A stretch of 64,000 bases of DNA from Lunularia cruciata (taxonomy: Eukaryota; Streptophyta; Marchantiopsida; Lunulariales; Lunulariaceae), in the NCBI GenBank assembly GCA_948567375.1, contig OX419760.1, positions 12,834,001 through 12,898,000 on the forward strand, given 5' to 3'. This document shows positions 21,711 to 32,149 of the stretch, in pieces; within the stretch, counting starts at the first letter, position 1, and each line of letters opens with the position of its first letter. Position numbers and translations under genes: made by a program. The notes beneath the pieces were generated by a model that saw nothing but the letters and a program-made list of their open reading frames with translations, had not been told where the DNA came from and did no database searches.

Positions 21711-22983
21711 CTAACCAAGATAACTACACTAGGGGAATGGCAACCTGTAACCTGCCATCATAACACGCACTCTCACAATCTGCAGGTCATCACTTCCTGC
21801 CTCACCGGAGAGAAACAAAGGTAGTCTGACTGGTCATCACTCCAGCCTCACCACCGAGAGCACACCAGAGCACCAACGCTCAAAAGTCAAGGCACCTCAC
21901 ACAAACGTGGTGCACAAACAAGAAGCAGAGAATGGAGGGGATCCAATCACAAGAAATCTAAATGAAAACCCTCCATTTCATAACACAACACGGGATTGAC
22001 TCTACCACCATTTGGCATTTGACATAAGAGTAGTTCGTATCTAAGTCCTAAGCTACCAGGATCACCAAGAATGGGATCAAACTGCCTCTCCTAGCCAAAG
22101 CTACATGTGTATAGATAATAGTGGCGCAGTCACTAGGACAACAAGTGAGGGTGGACCAATTGGCTAGGGCACCAGTCTAGGAACAAGAGATCTAGGGGTC
22201 AAACCCTGTTGCGCACAATCTAGCAGGAAAGGCAGATTTTGCCAACCAATGACCAAGATCTACTCTAAACTAGCTAGTCTCACGCCAGCAAGCTGGCTTG
22301 CTAGCCCTTTTGGCCCTTCTAGGCCTTCATAGCCTCTCATAGCCCACAGCCCTGTGCCTCGAAGCCTCGAAACGCCAAAATTCAGCCAAATGAGGCCTTT
22401 CTTGTTGCCACTTCGAACCTCCTCCAAAATTGGCGAAACTTCTCCAAATCTGCGAAACTCCTCCAAACTAACGAAACTTCTCCAAATCTGGCCAACAGCA
22501 AAACTCCTCCAATTCTGGCCGTAAATCTGACGTAAATCTGATGTAAAATCTGACGTAAACCCTAAAGATGGATGTCCGCCAAATCCCCCGCTAACTTTCC
22601 ACTCGAGCCAAATTGACAAAACGGGTTTTTCCAAATCATAATTTCATGAGGAGAGCTTTCCAACTCCACCTTCAATTTCACTTTCTGAGCCCAACTCGTA
22701 GCAAATTGGTCCTGCCTTCACCTCCTAAGCTCAAAATCACAACACTGCTAAAAAATTGCTCCTTCTTTGCTCAAAATTTGGCCAGCGCTTCCGCACACCG
22801 TCCGCCTAACTGCCAAATTTGCATCAACTACACGAGCTTCTGCACACTAGCTTCTGCACACTAGCTTCTGCACACGAGCTTCTGCACACTAGGGAATCGA
22901 GCTACCACGATCCACCGAGCTTGGAGATACCACCAACACTCAACGTTCCTGCACCCGATTTCCCCCTGACTTCACTTCTCTGA
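21711..22983 (-). other. 5' leader of the element with three minisatellites
   Basis: About 1.27 kb lies between the right LTR and gag. It has no recognisable domain, although 22260-22634 is open on the minus strand. It contains a roughly 20-bp unit with CGAAACTTCTCCAAATCT repeated about five times (22413-22518), an 11-bp unit GTAAATCTGAC about 3.5 times (22521-22560) and a 14-bp unit CTAGCTTCTGCACA four times (22833-22888). Confidence 0.7.
22960..22983 (-). promoter_or_regulatory. Possible primer-binding site region
   Basis: Just inside the right LTR, whose minus-strand end is GATTACA, the sequence continues TCAGAGAAGTGAAG. The ATCAGAG overlap recalls the initiator-Met tRNA primer site, but the match is too short to be sure. 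Confidence 0.3.
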
Positions 22984-23434
22984 TGTAATCAGATTGCTTA
23001 ACATTCTCAACTCAACTCAACTCAGATCAGTACTTGATCTGTCACTCTATAAACTGCCAACAACTGGGCACTGATTACAGTCAAGCCACACCCACTCAAG
23101 CATAGAGAATCCAGGTGACGCTCGCCGGCCTCTGTCCACCATAGCCAGGAACTCAAAGGCTCAACATCAGAGAAGTGAGCTCTCTGGAGCTCACTTCAAA
23201 ACTATACCCCCTGGACTCGAGCTAGCCCTAAAACCCTAACGGTCCCGCTGACGGCACACTTGACGGTGCAAATGGTGCAAAGTGACGGTGGGCCCCACCG
23301 TGAAGTCAATACCCCGAACACAAAATCTAACCGTCGGAAAGTAGTCCTTGAGAAACTGCTAGAATAACTCTAACTACCATCACTGGAACTCCAGTGTCCG
23401 AGCATCTAGATGCGGAACTACAAATGGTGTGACA
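22984..23434 (-). repeat. Terminal repeat B, right copy (5' end of the element)
   Basis: In minus orientation this 451-bp repeat starts TGTCACACC at 23434 and ends GATTACA at 22984. It directly follows the target duplication and lacks the A segment that precedes B at the other end. Confidence 0.9.
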
Positions 23435-23439
23435 TGGTT
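23435..23439. repeat. Target-site duplication TGGTT, right copy
   Basis: Identical to 13486-13490 and directly adjacent to the right end of the element. Confidence 0.8.
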
Positions 23440-26400
23440 TCTAAAGGTCCAATTGTCCTAGGATTTTGGAGGTCTTCATAGGGTAGCTTTCCCTCAAGAG
23501 AGACATAGCTTAGTGGTGGATCTCTTCCCTCAGATCTTGTGGTAGGTCCCATAGTGCCAATGGACTCTTGGTAGTCCTTGTAAGGGCTTAGCTGGCTCAT
23601 TCCTTCCTCCATCAAATCCAACATGGTGGCATCTTCAATGTGGTGTTGGTTAATCTCTTCCCCGACTAGACTGAGTATGTCCATGATACAAGTGGTAACC
23701 ATTGTACTCCAAAATTTCTGGTACTCATTAATCACCAACCTTTCTTTGCTGATGTGTCTAACATTCCTATGATTCCTTCCTTCATGGGGATGTTGTCTCT
23801 TCCTAAGGAAGCTCCACCAATAACCCCCTTGTGTATAGGACTACTTCCTATATTTCCCTTCTTAAGGGAGCTACTTTTGTCTTTTTCTTTAAGGAAGATT
23901 GAGAGGAGCTTCCTTGCCCAAAAGGAGAAGTAGCTCAATGTGAGCCAAAAGCAAGTGATGTGCCTCCTACAAAACCCCCCTTGCTTGGTGACATGGCCTC
24001 ATCATTGGAGTTGACTTTGGGTGCTCCTTTTGAGGTAGGTTATTTGGGTTTGGCATCTTTGATCTCATCCTTCTTCTACTTCAAAGTACTTGTCCACCGG
24101 GTGTACTTCCATCTTGTTATGGGCAACAAACCAAAGTAGTTGGCTCACTTGTTCTTCCAACTTTTTGTTTTGAACAATTTGTTCATTTTGGGAAGTCTAT
24201 TGAGCCTGTACTTGGCTTGCTCTTCAAGTATCTTCTCCTTATAATAAAGGAGATATTTTTTCCTACTAGTTCTTTCTTTGTTTAGCTTTTTTATGGTAAG
24301 TCATAGGGAGGCTAACTCCCCTTGACAACTTTGCCAAGCCTGCTCCCAATCACTCTTGTCTACCTTGAGGATTGAGAGTTCTGCTTGGAAGATTTTAGCT
24401 CATCAATCTCCTTTTGGGACCTCTCAAAAGCTATAGATAATTCCCACAATTTATTTTGTGCTAGCTTGGATTCTTATTTGGCGGGGTTTCTTGGTCCCAC
24501 ATCAATTGAGTTCCCGTTCATTCTTCTTGTTTTCTAATTGATCATAGGCTAGTTGGTCATCCACTGTGGCATTCTCACTCCACAAACATTGGATTTGGAC
24601 TTCTACCTCTACTAACACAATTATACCCTTGATAGCTTCCATCTACTACTTGTCTACCTTCTAGATCCATGCGAGTTGGGCTTCTTGGAACTTATGAGAC
24701 CTTTCTTATAGAAATTGTTCCTGTTCCCTTGTAATTCCACAATCTTCTCATGGGCAATCTGCCCGCTTTTCAAATTTGTCTACATGGAAACTAATCCTAG
24801 CTTCCATGCTTGGTATTCTACCCACTCCTTAAAATGCTCACCACTTTCTAGACTCTCAATTAGGTTGTCAATGATTTGGGCTAATGACCTAGTGCATCTC
24901 ATTTTGCGTGTTCTTCCTCCTACAACCTCTATGTAATTGGCATGCGATCCCATAGGCCTTTCATCATGCGGGCCTTGAAAAATAGTCAAGGCCCAAGGTA
25001 TGAGTGAGGCATTCACTTCCTCACAGTTTTTGAACAGACCCATAAGGGATCCTATGGTGCACTTTGGAGTTAGGGGAGAGTCATATTCAATTCTACCTTG
25101 CCTTGAAGGGCAATCCTTCTCTTGTAAGGGGTGGTTTGAGACTCTAGATCTTTTTGGAGCACTATAAGCACTTTCAAAGGCACTATTCATTTTTTGTAAG
25201 GCATTCTCAGTTTCCTTGTCATTATTTGAGGAAGACCAAATTCTCACCTTTAGTTTCTTTTTCTCTTGACTGGAGACATTGCCCTACCCTTCTTAGGGCT
25301 TGCCACTTTCTTCCTATTACTATAAGAAGTCTCTTCTTTTGTGGGATTGCTAAGTTCTCACCATTCCTCTTCCCATAGCATAACAATAGGGGCCATCCTT
25401 AGTTTCAATAGGTTTGCCCATTCTCTATTGGTCCACTTTGTGAAGTTAGGGAGTAGTAAGGCTACTACATGGGGATTGACATTCTGTCATGGTTACCATC
25501 TTTTGGTAACTTTTCTTAAATATGGGTAACTGCAAAGTTGGTAGCACTTCCTTGGTAAGGTTTTCATGCATTTGAATGGCTCTTAGAGCTAGATATTTCA
25601 GAATTGCCATTAGCACCAATACCATAAGGAAAGGCCTTCCTCCTTTTGCCTTCTCCATGGGGACCGCTTTCTAGAAGTTTGAATAACATTCATGTACTTT
25701 GGTGAATATTACCGATGCATAATCCAACACCTCCCCATATAACACACTTTGAATTATAGCATCAATTACCAATATGCTCAAAAATTACACATTCCCTTGC
25801 CTACCTATCAGCCAAAGAAAATTCTTCATGGCATAGAAAAGAAGTGGATGTTGGACTATAGCCATTGAGAACCCATTTTTGTTCATGGTTCCCATAGGGC
25901 CACCAACAATGTTAAAAAGTAGAAGCATGGGTAAGTGTTGTGGGCTCAAACTGAATTCCCTCCAAGCTAGGAGAATCTCTTCCATCCTTGTTCCTAATGA
26001 GAATACATCCCGTATTGTATCCTTTATGATGGCAATTGCCATAAAACTTTTGGAGTCACTTGTTATGGGAACAACTTATAGGAAGAACTTATGAGCTATA
26101 AAGTTCCAAAGCTTTCCATGCTCCATATTTATTGGAGCAAGATAACAAGATCTTAATTGGTAAAGTCACACAAGTAGCCAGAATGAATGTAGATTAGTGC
26201 CTCTTTTTTGGTGTTCTTTTGTGATGCCATGTTCTTGTTTCCCAAGATTTCTCCTTCCCTTGCTAATAACCTCTCTCTAACTTGCTTCAGGTCAGCATAA
26301 CTTTCTAATTCCTCAAAAATTCATTTGTAAATCCTTTCAAGGGTGTTGATCAGAAGCACTCCATCCTTCCAATAGTTTTCAGCTAAGAAACTCAATTCTT

Positions 26401-26560
26401 GAGTATGAGCAACAATAGGTTCGTTTGGTCTAACCAGTCTAAGAGAGCTCTTTGTATCACTCTCAAGGCAAGTTCTTGCTCACATTGCACTTATTCCCAA
26501 TTCCTCCTTTGACAAGTTTGTTCTTGTAGCTGTTCTTTTTCATCTAGTATGCTTTCCCTA
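23435..26560 (-). pseudogene. Long decayed reading frame of unknown function interrupted by the element
   Basis: Most of the minus strand follows one frame with scattered stops. It includes the stretch around NIVGGPMGTMNKNGFSMAIV and YAMKNFLWLIGRQGNV (about 25910-25790), a 155-codon piece at 24780-25247, and Lys/Glu-rich coiled-coil-like parts (about 24450-24370 and 24190-24090). It ends at 23435 with NPRTIGPLET. Removing the 9.94-kb insertion and one TGGTT continues the frame into 13485-13364. I recognise no domain. The decay, size and setting suggest a transposon protein, but a dead host gene cannot be excluded. Confidence 0.5.
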
Positions 26561-26576
26561 TTATCATGTTGTGGTT

Positions 26577-28745
26577 TGCATAGCCTATGAAAAAGTAAAC
26601 TAGTGTGGTTTATCTCCATAAAGATGGAGTAGGTTGTATGATAGATCTCACGACTGCATTCTTGCCATGTGAGCAATCTATGTGCATTTAAGTGGTTGGT
26701 ATTTTGGAGTATGATCTTATCCTTTTGAAGGGCTTTGACATATATAGGTGGTGGAAAGTTGAGTGACATGGTGTGTTTTAGGTTGAGGAGTCTCAAGCGG
26801 GAGGACTTTGGGAGTGAGAGTTGTAGTAAAGCATAAGTGTAAGGATGTCGGGGGAAAGCATTTGAGTAGGAGATGTCTCATGCTCCCAATCTACCACTTC
26901 CAAATCATTTTCCCATCATGCTTTAGATTTTACACCGTGATTGCTTACGGGATTGGATGGTAGCACATTTTGGGGTAGCATTCATGGAGTTGGTGATAGA
27001 AAATCTAGATCATGTTGTCATTTTGGTGCTTACTTATGAGCAAGTATGGGACTTGACAATATATGTACTCTTATAGATGGAAAATGACTTAATCTAGTTC
27101 AATGGCTTCAAATTGGAGTTGTGGGGTCCATTTGACAAAAAGAGAATCAACTAAATGACAAAAAAGTGCAAGTGACTAGATCCCAATAGGAGAAAGCTGG
27201 AGTTTTTTGACCATCAAAGGAATTAGGGGAAAGCATTCAAAGAGAAAAGACCACAATTTAAGAGAGGAGCTAATAGGTTAAAACTTGAAGATCAAAACCA
27301 AATGTTTTAAGCAGATTTTGTGGAAGATATGATCAATTGAATCAAGGGGGTAGAATTCATAGCTAGGATCACAAAATAGACAATTTGGAGAGCTTCATGA
27401 GACATTTTCATGATCTATTAAAGAATTTGCATCAAAGACAATGTGCTTATAGTGCTAAGTGCAAGAAATTTTAGGTTTTGATCAATCTCAAATCAGATCT
27501 GGTCAATTAAAATTGGAGCTATGGAAAGTGAGGTGTTGGAAAAGAGATGCTGATCAGGATTGGAATTTTAGTCACTCTTGAAGTTGTGATTTGAATCACC
27601 TTATGAAAATTTATAGTATTGTTGGTGGTTAAGTCTTGCACCTCTTTGCAAAGGTTTCATGTAAATTCCCCAAATAGAGAATTTAGGGTCTTGGATCAAG
27701 TTAGCCAAACTCAAGAATTGATCTATATCTAGGGATTGGGAAAGGTTAGGCTATTAAAATTTGCAAGGGATAAGACATGGGCACAACCAATTACTATTAG
27801 AATTTTGGTTAGATTTGGGTCCATGGTGAGTGAGAGCTAATGCAACAAGTTCTACTAAAAATATTGTCATAAGCTTGGTAGAGCAGTTCTATCTTCAATG
27901 ATTAAATGTCAATTCTCTTATTTTTATGACTTTGATTTACAATTCTAGGTTGTTGGAGTTTTTGTGAGAATTTAATGTATCTTTGATCCAAAAATCTGAG
28001 GAAATTTGCTAGGAACCAAGAGCAAACCCTCAATTATGGATTTCAAAATTAGCGTGAATACTTATAAAACTCTGGCCAAGTTTAAGACCTTATCAAGGAA
28101 CCTATAGTGATTAGATTGTGACTTATTTCATATCATTGGAAAAATTATCTCATAGGCTTTCTTCTGAATTCTAGGACACTTGCATCCATATCAAAAAGAA
28201 AAAGTTATGTCCATATGATTTGCATAGAGTTTTCCCCATCAGAAAGACATTGGATTTCTCCACTTGGAAGACAAATTGGTTTGAAGTTAGAGTACAAATT
28301 GAAATCAGCTTGAGGATAGGACAGGGGATTTTGAAGCTAATATTTGCAAACAGTATGGAGAGTTGTTCAATTCTTGTGGTTGAATCATCTTCATGCTTGC
28401 ATGCTTGTTTGTATGCACGATTTGCTTGGATTGGTGTGCGGGCATTGCACTTAGATTCTTTCCTTCTAGGAGTGCTATGTTTTCTCCTTGGTTATGTTGG
28501 AAGTGATAACCAGCAAACCAAGAGTGCATGTTATGATGACATGTTAGGTTGCATGTTGCTATCCTACTCGATAGCAAGAATACCAAAAACAAGAACTTTA
28601 GGCTTGTAGGTGCGCCTAATAGTGGAGGGTGGGTTAGCATGCAAGCTCAGACTATTAGTGATAGATTTGCACACAACCTTTGATCCATAAGCTCCATAGG
28701 TATGCACCCTATGTGTTCCCAGAGAGAAAAAGGAAAAGTACAACA
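26577..28745 (+). repeat. LTR family S, copy 1
   Basis: The copy is about 2.17 kb, beginning TGTTGTGGTTTGCATAGCCT and ending AGTACAACA. It aligns along its full length with 29961-32139 and with 47834-49770. Shared landmarks include GGAGTAGGTTGTATGAT, TCTCATGCTCCCAATCT, GAATTGAT(C/T)(C/T)ATATCTA and GAGTGCATGTTATGATGA. The TG...CA ends, size and multiple dispersed copies point to a long LTR, here probably solo. No flanking duplication was seen. Short frames inside it are chance. Confidence 0.65.
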
Positions 28746-29599
28746 CCGTAGTGACTTTTCTTAGGTTCTTGCATTCCAACTCATGCAAGAATCAAGATTT
28801 CACAACTCAAGATTTGTAAATGACAAACTGGTGGTGACTTGAATTACCTTGGGGAGTTTTAGCAGAATCAAGTCCTTGCCTTACATTGTACCTTCCCAAA
28901 CCAATTAAAAATTTCCATGCAAAACATATTATCTCTCAATTAGATATGAAGTGTCATATTCCAATAGGTGTTGCATCCAAAGCATTACATGTGTGATTTT
29001 GTCTTTTCCTTTTAGACATGAATGCATTATGTTAAAATTGTAATGTTCTTGTTCTTGAAGGTATCACCTCATTGTGACTTGTGGGATAGAGAAAGGTCCC
29101 ACAGAAGCTTTAGGGATGTGCATATTGTGTGTACCTCTACCGGTGTTTGAGATGTATCACGAGAATTCAAGGAAATGATTGGTACATTCAAACATGCCCA
29201 TAGAAGTTTAGGAAGGTGCCTTATCTTGGGAAGGAGTTTTCTTGTAACCAAGATTTCCTAGTATTACCCTCAATAAAAATGGCAAAATAGTGGCTCTCTT
29301 ATAGGATTCTCTTATAGGATTATAGAGTAATGTATCATGGGGGATTATAAGGTCTACACTTTGATCCATTGGTACGGGTATCCAATACTTTTCCATCCAA
29401 TGTCTCCAGCTAAACCAATCCATTGTTGAACACTTCCCGTATCCTTTATAGGCCTAGCTTCTTTCAGCAAATTTGCTAGGGAATTGGCCAACTTGGTCAT
29501 AAAATTTAAGAACTAGATCTTCCTTATAGAGTGGTACTTCCTTTGTCTTTTTATCAAAATAGGTTTTCCGTTTGGCTTGCATTGTATACTATTTATATA
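28746..29599. other. Eroded sequence downstream of a gypsy integrase
   Basis: It probably contains the integrase tail and 3' end of the minus-strand gypsy at 29600-34420. A 71-codon minus frame at 29208-29423 is Trp-rich and unassigned. No LTR boundary is visible. Confidence 0.3.
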
Positions 29600-29960
29600 A
29601 GCCCGCAATTGCTTTCTATTTAGATTATGGAGTGCCAAGGCATATTGCATTGTGGTTTCTCCTTCTTTGAAACCAAGATTTCATGTTTGAGATGCGTAAG
29701 GATGCAAAGGGAAGAGATAAGGAACTTTATAGGTAGAATTTCTTCTTGTTTATAAATAGGCGGGAAGGGAGTGTATCCCATAGTACGTTTGATGGTGGTG
29801 CGGTATGCCCATAATGCACTTGGTAATTTTTGGTCCCGATCGATAGGGTTGAGACTGAATATTTTTAAGGATGGCAAGGAAGATATCATTGACACATTCT
29901 ACTTGGCCATTTTCTTGAAGATGATACAAGGTAGACCTTTTATGTTGGATCCCGTTATCG
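29600..29960 (-). pseudogene. Gypsy integrase relic, C-terminal half
   Basis: Minus-strand translation gives GIQHKRSTLYHLQENGQVE (about 29950-29895), which holds the third catalytic residue of the DDE triad. ALWAYRTTIKRTMGYTPF follows (about 29820-29765), the usual motif after the core. It is the continuation of the integrase at 32150-32600; the two halves are separated by LTR S copy 2. Stops and frameshifts are present. Confidence 0.75.
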
Positions 29961-32139
29961 TGTTGTGGTTTGCATAGCCTAAGAAAAAGTAAATTAGCAT
30001 GGGTTATCTCCATAGTAGTGGAGTAGGTTGTATGATGGATCCCATGGTTGAGATGTTGCCATATGAGCAATCTATGCACATATATATGATTGGCCATGTG
30101 CATTATGATCCTATCCTTTTCAAGAGCTCTGATGTATATACATGGTGGAGAGTTGAGACAAGAGGGGTGTTTTTTTTAGAAGAGTCTCAAGTGGGAGGAG
30201 TACATTGAGAGTGAGAGTTGTAGCAAAGCATGGAAACCATGCATCAAAGAGAGAAGTTGAGTAAGAGATGTCCCATGCTCCCAATCTGCCACTCCCAAAT
30301 CCTTTTCTGATCAGGCTTCAGATTCTACATCATGATGGCTTACAAGGTTGGATGGTTGTACATTTTGGGACGGCATTCATGGAATTGGTGATAGGAAACC
30401 CGGATCCTATCATCATTCTGGTGCTTACTTATGAATAAGTCTGGGATTTGACAATTTTATGTGCTCTATAGATAGAGAACAAATGAATTTTTCTCATGAG
30501 CTTCAAGGTGGATTTGTGGGATCCATTTCAAGAGATTGTGTCCTAAGAGGAGAACTTGGAAGTTTTTTGACCATTAAAGCAGTTTGGAGAGGGCATTAAG
30601 GAAGTGGAGACTAAGGTTGGAGAGAAGAGTTGATAGGCTACAATTTTAAGGTAGAAAGAAGATGATTTAAGTATATTTTGTGGGGAATATGATTGATTGA
30701 AACAAGGGGGGTAGAATTCATACCTAGGAGCACAAAATAGACAATTTGGAGAGTTTTGAGACATTTTCATGATCTGTTAGTGGGGTTGGATAGTAGACAA
30801 AGTGCTTAGTGCAAGAAATTCTAATTTGGGTCAATCTGAATAAGATTTGTTTGACTGAAGTTGGTGCTTTTGGGATGTAAGGTGTTGGAGAAGAGTTTAT
30901 GATCAAGTTTGGAGTTTTGGTCACTCCTCTAGTTGTGGTTTGAGTCACATTATGAAAAGTTCTACTATTGTTGGTGGTTATATTTTTCACCCTTGTGTAA
31001 AGGTTTCATGTAAATTCCTCAGAAAGGAGATTTTAGTGTCTTGGATCAAGTATACCTGGGTTTATAGAGCTCACAAGTTAGCCTAGCTCAGGAATTGATC
31101 CATATCTAGGGCTGAGGTTGGATTAGACTATCAAACTCTGTAAAGAGTTAGACAAGGGCACAATCAGCTATTGTAGAAAATTTGGTTGGGTTTGGGTCCA
31201 TGGAGAGTGAGAGTTGATGCAACAAGTTCTACTGAAATTATGGTCGTAAGGTTGATAGAGCAATTTTATTTTCAATCATGATTGAATGGCAATTACCCTA
31301 TTTTTGTGACTATAATTGAGGATTTTAGATTGCTAGAGTGTTTGTGAGAATCAATTGTACTTCTGATTCAAAAATTTATGGAAAGTTGCTAAGAACAAGG
31401 AGCAAACCTATAAATTAAGAATTTCAAAATTAGGGTGAAAATTACAAAAAACTTGGCCAAGTTTGAGAGCTTGTTAGGGGAACTATAATAATCAGATTGT
31501 GGCTCGTTTCATATCATTGGAAAGCTTAGCTTACAAGATTTCCATTAAATTATGGAACACTTGAATCCAAGTCACCCAAAAAAATGCATCTACAAATGAG
31601 TTGCACAGATTTTTCCCCATAAAAAATACATAGAATTTCCCCACTTGGATTAGAAGTTGGTTGGAATTTAAAGAACAGATTGGAAGAGGCTTGAAGTGCA
31701 AGTTGAAATTAGCTTGATGATAGAGCAAGAAGAATTTAAAGCTCTTTCGAATAAAAAGCATAGAGAGTTATTGTCAAATTCTTGTGATCGAATCCTCTCT
31801 ATGCTCGCATGCCTATTTGTACGCCTAGTTGGCTTGGATTGGTGTGCGTGTGTTGCACTTAGGTTCCTTTCTTCTAGGTGTGATGTATTTTTTTCCTTGG
31901 TAATGTTGGAAGTGATGACCAATAGACCAGGAGTGCATGTTATGATGATAGGTTAGGTTGTCTATCACTCCCCTACTTGGTAGAAGGAATCTTATAAACA
32001 AGAGTGGAAGGTTCTACTGGTTGGTTACCACATGTGCTCAGATTAGTAGTGACAAGTCTGCACACAACCTCTGATCCATAAGCTCCATAGCTAGGCACAC
32101 TGTGTATTCCTAGAGAGAAGAAAGGCAAGAGAGAATGCA
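29961..32139 (+). repeat. LTR family S, copy 2, inserted in an integrase gene
   Basis: The copy is about 2.18 kb, beginning TGTTGTGGTTTGCATAGCC and ending GAGAATGCA. It lies between the second Asp and the Glu of an integrase relic on the opposite strand, so it is a later insertion into that element. It aligns over its whole length with copy 1, with noticeable divergence. Confidence 0.7.
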
Positions 32140-32149
32140 AAGTATGAGA

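Larger units (their letters stand above)
13491..23434 (-). mobile_element. Ty3/gypsy LTR retrotransposon carrying a DNA methyltransferase and a C-terminal PHD finger
   Basis: This is a 9.94-kb minus-strand element. In element order it has an LTR (B), a leader of about 1.3 kb, gag, two zinc knuckles, aspartic protease, C5-cytosine methyltransferase, reverse transcriptase, RNase H, integrase, PHD finger, polypurine tract and terminal repeats A-B-A. It is GC-richer than its surroundings and is the youngest element here: the two B copies (13596-14044 and 22986-23434) differ at 10 of 449 sites, all transitions and without indels. A 5-bp duplication flanks it. Coding is split over three frames: gag to protease in one, methyltransferase to RT in a second, RNase H to PHD in a third. 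At least six in-frame stops are present, so the copy is not autonomous. Methyltransferases inside retrotransposons have been reported for dinoflagellates and charophyte algae; the combination with a PHD finger is not one I know. Confidence 0.92.

Noticed and set aside
14320..23000. Several open frames of 60-90 codons on the plus strand within the methyltransferase element
   Set aside because: They are antisense shadows of GC-richer coding sequence and show no domain or start context.
13491..23434. Endogenous caulimovirid (plant pararetrovirus)
   Set aside because: A DD35E integrase, LTR-like terminal repeats, a polypurine tract and a 5-bp target duplication are present, and no movement protein is seen.
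29961..32139. Target-site duplication flanking LTR S copy 2
   Set aside because: The five bases on each side (TATCG and AAGTA) do not match, so no duplication can be claimed.
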